The notes under the pieces: model-generated
What the model was told of the DNA's origin: nothing
What the model saw: the letters and a program-made list of their open reading frames with translations, nothing else
The model's database searches: none
Made by a program: the position numbers and the translations under genes
Part shown: positions 1 through 5,743 of the stretch, in pieces
Layout: each line of letters starts with the position of its first letter
Numbering within the stretch: the stretch's first letter is position 1
Source: Prevotellaceae bacterium
GTDB taxonomy: Bacteria > Bacteroidota > Bacteroidia > Bacteroidales > Paludibacteraceae
Assembly (NCBI GenBank): GCA_031255055.1
Contig: JAIRTG010000119.1
Span: forward strand, 1-5,968
Direction: 5' to 3'
Length of the DNA stretch: 5,968 bases

Positions 1-192
1 GGCGCTAATGATCCTCGTGTGAATAAAGATGAATCGGATCAAATGGTGGAAGCGTTGAAAAATCGTGGTGTAGAGGTGCAATATATGGTGAAAGATAATG
101 AAGGACACGGATTTCACAATGAAGAAAATATGTTTGAATTTTATGGGGCAATGGAAAATTTCTTGAACGAACATATTATGCCGAATCCGTAA
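1..192 (+). CDS. C-terminal fragment of an S9 (prolyl oligopeptidase family) serine peptidase, 5' end outside the window
   Basis: The reading frame is open from base 1 to a TAA at 190-192 and encodes the last 63 residues. It starts with GANDPRV, where the Asp is the expected catalytic acid of the alpha/beta-hydrolase fold. Next comes an ESDQMVEAL segment, then EGHGF with the catalytic His at fragment residue 36, and finally an FYGAMENFLNEHI helix. This order and spacing is typical of the C-terminus of S9 peptidases such as dipeptidyl peptidase or acylaminoacyl peptidase types, which cleave peptides from oligopeptides. The nucleophile Ser and any beta-propeller or signal peptide lie upstream of the window, so subfamily and location cannot be judged. 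The fragment is visibly more AT-rich than the operon downstream. About 400 bp of repeats separate it from the next gene, so it is probably not co-transcribed with it. Confidence 0.88.
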   Translation, partial: GANDPRVNKDESDQMVEALKNRGVEVQYMVKDNEGHGFHNEENMFEFYGAMENFLNEHIMPNP

Positions 193-204
193 AAACAATT
201 GTTT
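193..204. other. 12-bp perfect palindrome directly after the peptidase stop codon
   Basis: AAACAATTGTTT begins at the base after the TAA. It is fully self-complementary with no loop, so it would suit a protein-binding site better than a hairpin terminator. No function can be assigned. It may be chance in AT-rich sequence. Confidence 0.3.
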
Positions 205-262
205 GTATTGTGCACAGGATGTTTTTTTACGATTCACCCGGAAGGGGTGTTCGGAATACCGG

Positions 263-347
263 ACGGGGCGTTGCGGGGCAGAGCCCCGCAGAGGGGGTAG
301 CGGAAGACGCCGTAGGCGGCTGAAGCGAGGGGGAGACTTCCCCCTCC
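263..347 (+). repeat. Dispersed GC-rich double-hairpin repeat, left copy
   Basis: This 85-base block is repeated in inverted orientation at 5850-5934. By base-by-base comparison 83 of 85 positions agree; the differences are at 282 and 345. It contains two perfect hairpins. The first is TGCGGGGC / GCCCCGCA (272-279 and 283-290) with a 3-base loop. The second is GAGGGGGA / TCCCCCTC (327-334 and 339-346) with a 4-base loop. A weaker GCCG/CGGC pairing lies between them. One of the two differences falls inside the first hairpin loop, leaving that stem intact. After the second hairpin comes a C-run and seven A's. A third, diverged copy lies at about 3757-3851. The block codes for nothing plausible. 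It could be a REP/BIME-like or MITE-like intergenic element, or an mRNA 3' end structure for the upstream peptidase. Confidence 0.85.
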
Positions 348-396
348 CCCAAAAAAATATCTCTCCGACCTCATCTCACGACCGCTCTCAAAATTA

Positions 397-511
397 GGGT
401 AGCGACCCCCTGCAGGTAAGGGTAGCGACCCCCAGCAGAGAAGGGTAGCGACTCCCGGCAGGTAAGGGTAGCGCCCCCCGTCAAGTAAGGGTAGCGACCC
501 CCCGTCGGACG
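397..511 (+). repeat. Five-unit, 23-bp tandem repeat
   Basis: Units start at 397, 420, 443, 466 and 489, each exactly 23 bases apart. Every unit opens with GGGTAGCG followed by a C-rich run (usually ACCCCC), and the first four close with a purine-rich tail ending in TAA or GAA. The last unit degenerates in its tail. The core GGGT-AGCG-ACCC is itself a small inverted repeat, intact in units 1, 2 and 5 but changed in units 3 (ACTCCC) and 4 (GCCCCC). Because 23 is not a multiple of three, the array cannot be a coding repeat in one frame. It is too short in period, and too continuous, to be a CRISPR array. Its position between the hairpin repeat and the operon leader suggests a non-coding mini-satellite. 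Confidence 0.9.
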
Positions 512-600
512 GAGGCCGTGTGAAAACCTAAATGGACTCTCGGAGATGCTTGTGTTTGAAAAAGTTCTCAGATTAATGAAATATAAAAAATAGATATACT

Positions 601-1260
601 ATGGACAAAAATCGAGTAAGAGAAATAATCGCAAGACGCGCCGCAATGGAATTGCGTGATGGCGATGTTGTAAATTTGGGTATCGGTCTGCCGACCATGA
701 TACCGAACTATCTACCTGAACATGTGCGTGTCACGTTGCAATCGGAAAATGGGCTGTTAGGTATCGGAGCGCGTCCTGCGGCGGGCGAGGAAGACCCCGA
801 ACTGACTGATGCGGGCGGCGGCTATATTACCATACAGCCGGGAGCCAGTAGTTTCGATAGCGCAACTTCTTTCGGAATTATCCGCGGAGGACATGTCGAT
901 GTGACTGTTTTGGGCGCATTGCAGGTGGACGAAAAAGGGAATCTGGCTAACTGGATTATCCCGGGTAAAAAGACGCCGGGAATGGGCGGCGCTATGGATT
1001 TGATTGTCGGCGCAAAAAGAGTCATCCTGGCGATGGAGCATACTGCTAAAGGTAGTCATAAAATAATGAAAGAGTGTACCCTGCCGCTTACGGCTGCGGG
1101 ACAGGTTGATTTGATTATCACCGAAATGGGCGTAATCGAAGTGACGCCCGACGGTCTGTTGCTGAAAGAAATCAATCCGGCATTTACTCTTGAACAGGTA
1201 CGGGAAGCTACCGAAGCGCAATTGATTGTTGCCGCCGATTTGCAATCAATGCTTGGCTGA
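601..1260 (+). CDS. 3-oxoacid / acetate-acetoacetate CoA-transferase, beta subunit
   Basis: The 219-residue product has the length and motifs of class I CoA-transferase B subunits (AtoA, CtfB, ScoB). These proteins move CoA between acyl-CoAs and free acids such as acetoacetate, acetate or butyrate in the cytoplasm. It shows the N-terminal GIGLPT glycine loop (27-32), then SENG (48-51), whose Glu49 is the expected residue that forms the covalent glutamyl-CoA intermediate. Further on are a glycine-rich PGKKTPGMGGAMDL region (121-134), the family-typical MEHTAKG segment (145-151), and a CTLPLTA...IITE block (159-175). The ATG at 601 directly precedes the conserved N-terminal helix, so the start is convincing. 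It begins a run of four plus-strand genes, with 54 AT-rich bases before the thiolase. The catalytic beta subunit normally pairs with an alpha subunit encoded just upstream, and that partner is missing here. The exact acid partner cannot be read from sequence, so no gene symbol is given. Confidence 0.93.
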   Translation: MDKNRVREIIARRAAMELRDGDVVNLGIGLPTMIPNYLPEHVRVTLQSENGLLGIGARPAAGEEDPELTDAGGGYITIQPGASSFDSATSFGIIRGGHVDVTVLGALQVDEKGNLANWIIPGKKTPGMGGAMDLIVGAKRVILAMEHTAKGSHKIMKECTLPLTAAGQVDLIITEMGVIEVTPDGLLLKEINPAFTLEQVREATEAQLIVAADLQSMLG

Positions 1261-1314
1261 CGCCTTAAATATGAATTTTCTATTTATTAATCAATAAACA
1301 CACAATAATAGAGC

Positions 1315-2517
1315 ATGAAAAATGTATATATCATTGCCGCAAAACGGACGGCTATCGGTAAGTTTTTAGGAACAATCGGAAATGTTTCCGCAGTGGATTT
1401 GGCCGGCACTGTGATGAAAAATATCCTGGACGAAACAAAGATAGACCCTTCGGAAATAGATGAGGTGATTGTCGGAAATATTTTGATGGCGGGACAGGGA
1501 CAGGGAATCGCGCGTCAGGCGTCGATCAAAGCAGGAATCCCGCAGGAAGTGCCCGCCTACGGCGTAAACATGATTTGCGGAAGCGGTATGAAAACGATCA
1601 TCTCTGCCTGTAATACTATCGGCGCAGGAGAAGCCGAACTGATATTCGCCGGTGGAACGGAATCGATGTCGGGGGCCGGGTTTGTGATACCGGGTAGCGT
1701 GCGCACCGGTAATAAAATGGGCGACATCTGCTCGCTCGACCATGCGGTGTACGACGGTCTGACCGACGCATTCTCAAAACTGCACATGGGTATCACTGCC
1801 GAAAATATCGCGGAGAAATATAACATCTCTCGCGAAGATCAGGACGCTTTTGCCTACCGGTCGCAACAAAAAGCGATTGCCGCTATCGACGCCGGACGGT
1901 TCAAAAACGAAATTGTACCGGTTGAAATACAGACACGCAAAGAAACGATTGTTTTCGACACCGATGAGTTTCCCAATCGCGGCTCCAATCTCGAAAAGCT
2001 GGCTAAGCTGAAACCGGCTTTTAAAAAAGACGGAACCGTCACAGCGGGTAACGCTTCGGGTATCAACGACGGTGCGTCGTTCGTACTGGTGGCTTCGGAA
2101 GATATGGTTAAAAAGCTCGGCATCGAACCTTTGGCTCAAATCATCTCGACCGGTCAGGCCGGCGTCGACCCTGCTATTATGGGAATGGGACCCGTTCCGG
2201 CCATTGCGAAAGCGCTGAAAAAAGCCGATATGAAGCTCAGTCAAATGGACGTCATCGAACTGAACGAAGCCTTTGCTGCGCAATCGTTAGGCGTCATCAG
2301 ACAGTTGGCAAAAGATCACGATATGACCGAAGACCGGATTATGCAGTATGCCAACGTGAACGGCGGCGCTATTGCGCTCGGACATCCCATAGGCGCTTCG
2401 GGAAATAGAATTGTTGTCTCGCTGATTCACGAAATGATACGGTCGGGTAAAAAAACCGGTCTGGCTTCACTTTGTATCGGCGGCGGTATGGGAACGGCTC
2501 TAATCATTAAAAGATAA
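1315..2517 (+). CDS. Acetyl-CoA C-acetyltransferase (thiolase II, biosynthetic type)
   Basis: The 400-residue protein has the usual thiolase length and complete active site. Cys88 in NMICGSGMK is the acyl-carrying nucleophile. NEAF lies at 317-320, His357 in GHPIGASG, and Cys387, the acid/base cysteine, in [10 protein letters not shown] near the C-terminus. The N-terminal start [15 protein letters not shown] is also standard. Thiolases of this group condense two acetyl-CoA to acetoacetyl-CoA, or run the reverse thiolysis, in the cytoplasm. The next two genes act on derivatives of acetoacetyl-CoA and the preceding one can make it from acetoacetate, so a short-chain (C4) role is favoured over long-chain beta-oxidation. 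Only 6 bases separate the stop from the next start, consistent with one transcript. A symbol such as atoB, phaA or thlA would be a guess between equivalent names. Confidence 0.95.
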   Translation: MKNVYIIAAKRTAIGKFLGTIGNVSAVDLAGTVMKNILDETKIDPSEIDEVIVGNILMAGQGQGIARQASIKAGIPQEVPAYGVNMICGSGMKTIISACNTIGAGEAELIFAGGTESMSGAGFVIPGSVRTGNKMGDICSLDHAVYDGLTDAFSKLHMGITAENIAEKYNISREDQDAFAYRSQQKAIAAIDAGRFKNEIVPVEIQTRKETIVFDTDEFPNRGSNLEKLAKLKPAFKKDGTVTAGNASGINDGASFVLVASEDMVKKLGIEPLAQIISTGQAGVDPAIMGMGPVPAIAKALKKADMKLSQMDVIELNEAFAAQSLGVIRQLAKDHDMTEDRIMQYANVNGGAIALGHPIGASGNRIVVSLIHEMIRSGKKTGLASLCIGGGMGTALIIKR

Positions 2518-2523
2518 TCGAAT

Positions 2524-2928
2524 ATGTTGAAACAGGGAGATTTTTACGAACTTGACATCAGCTTCACGCAAGCGCAGGTCGACGCTTTTGCCGAAATAAC
2601 GGCAGACAGCAACCCTATTCATATTGATGCCGAATATGCCAAAAACACTCTTTTCGGGCGACCGATTGTGCACGGCTTTTTGGCAGGCGCTGTCTTTTCG
2701 CGCATTTTCGGCACTCTTTTCCCGGGCGAAGGTACCATCTATATGTATCAGGATATGAAATTTCTGGCGCCTGTTTTCGTCGGCACGCCGTACAGGGCAA
2801 GGGTGGAAATAACGGAAGTCAATACCGAAAAGCATAACGGAACGGTCGCCTGCCTGTTGACCGACAATAACGGTAACAGGCTAATCGAAGGAACAGCACG
2901 GTTGAAACATACAAAACAATTTGTCTGA
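2524..2928 (+). CDS. phaJ: MaoC-family (R)-specific enoyl-CoA hydratase, PhaJ-like
   Basis: This is a 134-residue single hot-dog domain, the size of PhaJ. The hydratase-2 signature is present: ITADSNPIHIDAEYA (25-39) with Asp28 and His33 as the predicted catalytic pair, then GRPIVHGFLAG (45-55). Known members add water to crotonyl-CoA or short/medium trans-2-enoyl-CoA to give (R)-3-hydroxyacyl-CoA, or dehydrate it in reverse. The gene lies 6 bases after the thiolase and 24 before the SDR, so co-expression is very likely. With the SDR it would link acetoacetyl-CoA to crotonyl-CoA through the R isomer. No PHA synthase is visible, so a role in polymer supply is not shown. Other MaoC domain proteins of this size work on mesaconyl-CoA or in fatty acid synthesis. 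The symbol reflects family resemblance and neighbours, not demonstrated function. Confidence 0.85.
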   Translation: MLKQGDFYELDISFTQAQVDAFAEITADSNPIHIDAEYAKNTLFGRPIVHGFLAGAVFSRIFGTLFPGEGTIYMYQDMKFLAPVFVGTPYRARVEITEVNTEKHNGTVACLLTDNNGNRLIEGTARLKHTKQFV

Positions 2929-2952
2929 ATACACCATAAATAATACCATAAT

Positions 2953-3696
2953 ATGAGAGGATTAAAGAACAGAATTGCCGTCATCACAGGCGGCGCGGCG
3001 GGCATCGGCAAAGCAACCGTTGTACGTTTTGCGGAAGAAGGCGCAAATGTCGTCATTTGGGACGTGGACGAAACGCGGGGACGCGCTTTGGATAAAGAGT
3101 TGAACGAAGTCGGAAAAACCGCCGTTTTTATGAAGGTAAATACCGCCGATTATCAGGAGATAGAACAGGCGGCCAAACGGGTGCACGAGCAGTTTGGCTC
3201 AATCGACATTCTGGTCAATAACGCGGGAATTACGCGCGATAGTTCACTGAAAAAGATGACGCCTGAACTCTGGCAGCAGGTGATTGACGTCAACCTGACA
3301 GGTGTTTTCTACTGCACGAAAATAATTTCGGAATATATGCTCGAGAAGCAATATGGTCGGATAATAAACGCTTCGTCGGTGGTAGGGCTGTACGGAAATT
3401 TCGGACAGACAAACTATGTCGCCGCAAAGTCGGGGCTAATCGGCATGACCAAAACGTGGGCGCGGGAGCTTGGTCGGAAAGGTATCACTGTAAATGCTGT
3501 TGCTCCGGGCTTCATATCGACCGAGATGGTTGCCGCAATGCCGGAAAGCGTACTCGACGGCATGAAAGCCAAAGTACCCGCAGGTCGTTTGGGGAATCCC
3601 GAAGAGATTGCCGCCGCCTACGCTTTTTTGGCCTCCGCCGATGCCGCTTATATCAATGGCGCCGTACTGAGTGTCGACGGCGGCATGACGGTCTGA
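2953..3696 (+). CDS. SDR-family acetoacetyl-CoA / 3-oxoacyl-(ACP) reductase (PhaB/FabG-like)
   Basis: This 247-residue classical short-chain dehydrogenase is complete. It has the TGGAAGIG cofactor loop (12-19), NNAG (89-92), Asn114 in the NLTG motif, Ser142, and the YVAAK motif with Tyr155 and Lys159. It ends in the usual INGAVLSVDGG (234-244). The family reduces 3-ketoacyl thioesters to (R)-3-hydroxyacyl thioesters. Beside a thiolase and a PhaJ-like hydratase the likely substrate is acetoacetyl-CoA. The second beta strand ends in VVIWDVDE, with acidic Asp37 where NAD(H)-dependent SDRs bind the adenosine ribose hydroxyls. Many FabG/PhaB enzymes use NADPH, so NADH preference is a specific prediction here. 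It is the last gene of the operon, followed by a terminator-like hairpin at 3753-3782. A general FabG role in fatty acid synthesis is the main alternative. Confidence 0.9.
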   Translation: MRGLKNRIAVITGGAAGIGKATVVRFAEEGANVVIWDVDETRGRALDKELNEVGKTAVFMKVNTADYQEIEQAAKRVHEQFGSIDILVNNAGITRDSSLKKMTPELWQQVIDVNLTGVFYCTKIISEYMLEKQYGRIINASSVVGLYGNFGQTNYVAAKSGLIGMTKTWARELGRKGITVNAVAPGFISTEMVAAMPESVLDGMKAKVPAGRLGNPEEIAAAYAFLASADAAYINGAVLSVDGGMTV

Positions 3697-3752
3697 CCCT
3701 GTATCCTGGCTATTAGCGATTTCGTCTGCGGTGTCTTCCGCCGAAGAAGGAA

Positions 3753-3782
3753 AAAGCGAGGGGAAAGTTTCCTCCTCGCTTT
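3753..3782 (+). terminator. Hairpin terminator, probably bidirectional
   Basis: AAAGCGAGG (3753-3761) pairs perfectly with CCTCGCTTT (3774-3782). The interior GGA/TCC pairs extend the stem with one bulged T and leave a 5-base loop. On the plus strand the stem runs into CTTTAATTT, serving the operon that ends at 3696. On the minus strand the stem is followed by TTTTTCC, a better U-tract, and could end transcription coming from the Rpn-like gene at 4000. It occupies the same place as the second hairpin of the dispersed repeat. Confidence 0.7.
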
Positions 3783-3851
3783 AATTTCCTGCGGTGTCTT
3801 CCGTTGCCCTGCAACGCCCTGACACTCCTCCTCAATCCCCTTCGGGAACTT
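3757..3851 (-). repeat. Diverged middle copy of the dispersed double-hairpin repeat
   Basis: Read on the minus strand, this stretch follows the same order as the left copy: a CCCGAAGGGG-like start (left: CCCGGAAGGGG, before 263), AGGGCGTTGC, CGGAAGACACCGC (left: CGGAAGACGCCGT), AAGCGAGG, then a C-rich stem. Over the roughly 50 bases at its hairpin-2 end, about three quarters of positions agree with the right copy. A deletion of about 18 bases shortens the first hairpin. That hairpin is still present as GTTGC-CCT-GCAAC (3803-3815), and the second hairpin persists with a longer stem. Boundaries are approximate because the match fades toward 3851. Confidence 0.65.
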
Positions 3852-3999
3852 TGCGTTAACTCCTGCATCGAAAGCGAAAACAGGAACTGGAGGACAGTCC
3901 TTCACGCTCCCACAACTATAATCGTTTTGCTGTTCACCGTTTCTCTGCGCTTTGCCCGCAGGGGATTATCGGAAGTCCGGCGGAGTTTTAGTTTGTACG

Positions 4000-4995
4000 C
4001 TATATTTGTCTATCGGCTAACTGTTTTTTTAATGCTTCGATCATTTTATCTTTTTCTTCAAGCTCTTTGTCTTTTTCTCCAAGCTCTTTGTCTTTTTCTC
4101 CAAGTGCTTTATCTTTTTCTCCAAGTGCTTTATCTTTTTCTCCAAGCTCTTTGTCTTTTTCTTCGATCACTTTATCTTTTTCTCCAAGCGCTTTCTTTGT
4201 TTCTTCAAGCGCCGCTCTTTGTTCGGTGATTTGGCGTTCCCTTGTCTGAATTTCCGTATAATAATCATCCTCATTTTCCATTTCCATCTGAATATCGGCA
4301 CTCACCGTAGCCCTGATTAAGCGGTTGATGATGGGCTGACAAGCTTCAGGAAAATCTTCTTCATTCACATTCAGGATATAATGACTTCGGGTACGGTTTG
4401 CCTGATCGAAGATGCTCAGCAATTTCTCCATATCGTTGCGACGACGCTGCTTCAGTTCTCTGATCTGTACGATCCACGAACGGTGGTGCAGACTCTCGAT
4501 AAACTCGCTCGACACCTCTACATCTTCGTTTGTCGTCACGTCTTTCGCACAGGCGTCCACCCGAATAACCGGACATCCCGGTACGTCGACGTCGTAGCCC
4601 AACAAGAAAATACAGTAAATCTGACGCGCTTTCGGATACTCCTTCTCGCCGTAGGTATTTTCCGTATCCTGGTAATGCCGACCCAAGTAACGGCGGAAAC
4701 GCATAATGTCGGTAGCGTACTTGGCTTTTTGTAATTCGATCAGCACGGTTTTATGTCCTCCGCCGGCCAGGGCAATACGTGCGGTAAAGTCGAAGCGGCA
4801 CACGGTATATTGAGGCATTTCGGGATCCGGTTGTTTTTCTCCGTCCCTGTTCAGTCGGACGGTCTGTTCCTTAGCCGCGAACTCCAGTTCCGTCACTTCC
4901 TCCTGGATGATGGCCGAAATGAAAGCTCTGGCCACCCGATTGTCTTCCATCATAAATTTGAAGACGACGTCGTAAATGGGATTTGCAATATACAT
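4000..4995 (-). CDS. Rpn-family PD-(D/E)XK nuclease / putative transposase with heptad-repeat tail
   Basis: The 331-residue protein begins MYIANPIYDVVFKFMMEDN, characteristic of the PD-(D/E)XK family 'transposase' (Rpn/PDDEXK_2) proteins that are numerous in Bacteroidales. The nuclease core shows Asp69 in CRFDF and Glu87-x-Gln89-Lys90 in VLIELQKAKYATDIMRF. In related proteins these residues support metal-dependent DNA cleavage linked to recombination. After the core (to about 235) comes a helical segment and then seven 7-residue units of the type ALGEKDK/ELGEKDK (269-317), predicting a charged coiled coil. At DNA level this is seven 21-bp units at 4045-4191. The start is supported by a good promoter at 5025-5055, giving a leader of roughly 25 bases. 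No terminal inverted repeats or target duplications mark it as an active mobile element. It faces the operon tail to tail and diverges from the GIY-YIG gene. Confidence 0.88.
   Translation of the reverse strand: MYIANPIYDVVFKFMMEDNRVARAFISAIIQEEVTELEFAAKEQTVRLNRDGEKQPDPEMPQYTVCRFDFTARIALAGGGHKTVLIELQKAKYATDIMRFRRYLGRHYQDTENTYGEKEYPKARQIYCIFLLGYDVDVPGCPVIRVDACAKDVTTNEDVEVSSEFIESLHHRSWIVQIRELKQRRRNDMEKLLSIFDQANRTRSHYILNVNEEDFPEACQPIINRLIRATVSADIQMEMENEDDYYTEIQTRERQITEQRAALEETKKALGEKDKVIEEKDKELGEKDKALGEKDKALGEKDKELGEKDKELEEKDKMIEALKKQLADRQI
4045..4191 (-). repeat. Seven in-frame 21-bp repeats encoding EKDK heptads
   Basis: Read on the coding (minus) strand, each 21-base unit encodes (A/E/V/M-type)-(L/I)-(G/E)-E-K-D-K. 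In order the units are ALGEKDK, VIEEKDK, ELGEKDK, ALGEKDK, ALGEKDK, ELGEKDK and ELEEKDK. Gain or loss of a unit would keep the frame and only change coiled-coil length, so unit number could vary between strains. The repeat also creates misleading Phe/Leu/Ser-rich open frames on the plus strand. Confidence 0.9.
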
Positions 4996-5024
4996 AACTG
5001 ATTTATTTTATAAGTTAACGTTCA

Positions 5025-5055
5025 CAAAGATAGCGCACGTCGCCGGATATTCAAA
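5025..5055 (-). promoter_or_regulatory. Bacteroidetes-type promoter for the Rpn-like gene
   Basis: On the minus strand TTTG (5055-5052) is followed after 19 bases by TATCTTTG (5032-5025). This matches the Bacteroidetes primary sigma factor consensus TTTG-N(about 19-21)-TAnnTTTG exactly. Transcription would start near 5018-5020, about 25 bases before the ATG at 4995. No operator is evident. Confidence 0.75.
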
Positions 5056-5199
5056 GTATGACAGGGTGTTTCCCTTGCTGTTCACTCAATATGGAACATC
5101 ACGTCATGCGTTGTATTTTTTATAAACCGGTGAAACACCTACTTTCATAAAAATGACTATCATTTGTCGTCCGAATCGGATGTCTTACCGAACAGCCCA

Positions 5200-5610
5200 A
5201 TGGAACGAAATAGCATAAAAACGAATGGACATTTCTTCTTCACGAAAGGAGATAAGTTGAAAGAGGCATCGATCGACGTACCCAATTTGCCCGGCATTTA
5301 TTACATCTACCGATTATGTCGAGGAAAAATAGACTTGGTATACATAGGCAAATCGGGAACGATGAAAGCCAATGGGAAATTCAAAGATCAGTCACTTAAT
5401 AAACGGTTGAATGATAAGCAAGACGGAATTTCTCAACAGAAATACTTTGAACAGAAAATAGAAAGAGACGGATCCGACGCCCTTGATATATATTGGAGTG
5501 TGACTTTCGACGAAAACCATTGCGATCTGCCTTCTTATGTAGAAGGCTTGCTTCTGCAACGATATTTTGAAATCTACGGCAGATTGCCGGAATGGAATGA
5601 AGAATATTGA
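5200..5610 (+). CDS. Stand-alone GIY-YIG nuclease-domain protein
   Basis: Starting at the ATG at 5200, the protein is 136 residues and consists almost only of a GIY-YIG domain. PGIYYIY gives GIY at 32-34, and VYIGKSG gives YIG at 48-50. Arg69 lies in the following helix, Glu115 in SYVEGLLLQRY is the predicted metal ligand, and Asn133 sits in LPEWNEE. Order and spacing match catalytic GIY-YIG nucleases of the I-TevI/UvrC type, so it should be an active DNA endonuclease. No DNA-binding domain, UvrC helix-hairpin-helix or Slx1-type zinc domain is attached, so its target is unknown. An upstream in-frame TTG at 5164 would add 12 residues; the frame is closed by TGA at 5131. A 21-codon out-of-frame ORF (ATG 5153, stop at 5218) overlaps the ATG start. 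No convincing promoter is seen in the 200-base divergent region. Repair, restriction or mobile-element roles are all possible. Confidence 0.8.
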   Translation: MERNSIKTNGHFFFTKGDKLKEASIDVPNLPGIYYIYRLCRGKIDLVYIGKSGTMKANGKFKDQSLNKRLNDKQDGISQQKYFEQKIERDGSDALDIYWSVTFDENHCDLPSYVEGLLLQRYFEIYGRLPEWNEEY

Positions 5611-5686
5611 GCTGACAGATAGGGAAAAGCGAAAGCAAAGTCCGGATGTACCTTCGCCAAGCGAACAGGCGAAGAAGAAAACCTAA
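5597..5686 (+). CDS. Possible 29-residue ORF overlapping the GIY-YIG stop
   Basis: An ATG at 5597 opens a frame overlapping the last 14 bases of the GIY-YIG gene and ends at TAA 5684-5686. The product, starting MKNIELTDREKRK and ending SEQAKKKT, is highly charged and has no family I recognise. The overlap would allow translational coupling. The length and lack of homology make chance equally likely. It contains a 7-bp inverted repeat (CTTCGCC 5652-5658, GGCGAAG 5668-5674), which may be an RNA hairpin at the end of the GIY-YIG transcript rather than coding constraint. Confidence 0.25.
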   Translation: MKNIELTDREKRKQSPDVPSPSEQAKKKT

Positions 5687-5743
5687 AATATTCATTTACG
5701 CTCCACGCGGACAAGTCGGATAAAAACCATCAAAACTTGGGTA

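Larger units (their letters stand above)
193..600. other. Gene-free intergenic region rich in repeats
   Basis: I see no credible gene in these 408 bases. From left to right they hold a short palindrome, a GC-rich double-hairpin repeat (263-347), a C-run followed by seven A's (to 357), a five-unit 23-bp tandem repeat (397-511), and an AT-rich leader of about 90 bases before the CoA-transferase start. A 64-codon open frame at 203-397 is arginine-rich because it reads through the repeat, and it is not a believable protein. The promoter of the downstream operon should lie in 512-600. The best candidate there is TGTGTTTG at 551-558, seven of eight to the Bacteroidetes -7 consensus TAnnTTTG, but no TTTG lies about 20 bp upstream. 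Confidence 0.75.
3697..3999. other. Convergent intergenic region with terminator and diverged repeat, no gene
   Basis: These 303 bases lie between the ends of the SDR (plus) and the Rpn-like gene (minus). They hold a 15-bp direct repeat (CTGCGGTGTCTTCCG at 3726-3740 and 3789-3803), a strong hairpin between the two copies, and a diverged copy of the dispersed repeat to about 3851. The rest (3852-3999) shows no recognisable gene or RNA. An 85-codon minus-strand open frame at 3648-3905 runs through the hairpin repeat and overlaps the SDR end, so it is probably spurious. Confidence 0.7.

Noticed and set aside
203..397. 64-codon plus-strand open frame in the first intergenic region
   Set aside because: It reads through the GC-rich hairpin repeat, giving an Arg/Gly-rich product with no domain. 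The same DNA occurs elsewhere as a non-coding repeat.
397..511. Possible CRISPR array
   Set aside because: The period is only 23 bases, the variable part is too short to be a spacer, and no cas gene is nearby. It is a simple tandem repeat.
551..558. TGTGTTTG as the operon promoter -7 box
   Set aside because: It is one base off the consensus and has no matching -33 box, so I did not list it as a promoter. The true start site is left open.
3648..3905. 85-codon minus-strand ORF
   Set aside because: It overlaps the end of the SDR gene and is built from the diverged repeat and terminator hairpin. It has no recognisable domain.
4001..4008. Perfect TATATTTG (-7-like) on the plus strand
   Set aside because: No TTTG lies about 20 bp upstream, and it would drive only antisense transcription into the nuclease gene. 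An 8-mer like this is expected by chance.
3804..4249. Plus-strand ORFs rich in LFLQAL or SFSPS repeats
   Set aside because: They are antisense readings of the EKDK heptad repeats of the minus-strand nuclease gene, which has a clear family match and promoter.
4000..5686. Toxin-antitoxin or restriction-modification system
   Set aside because: The two nuclease-like genes diverge, and no methyltransferase, specificity subunit or recognisable antitoxin is present. Proximity alone does not support it.
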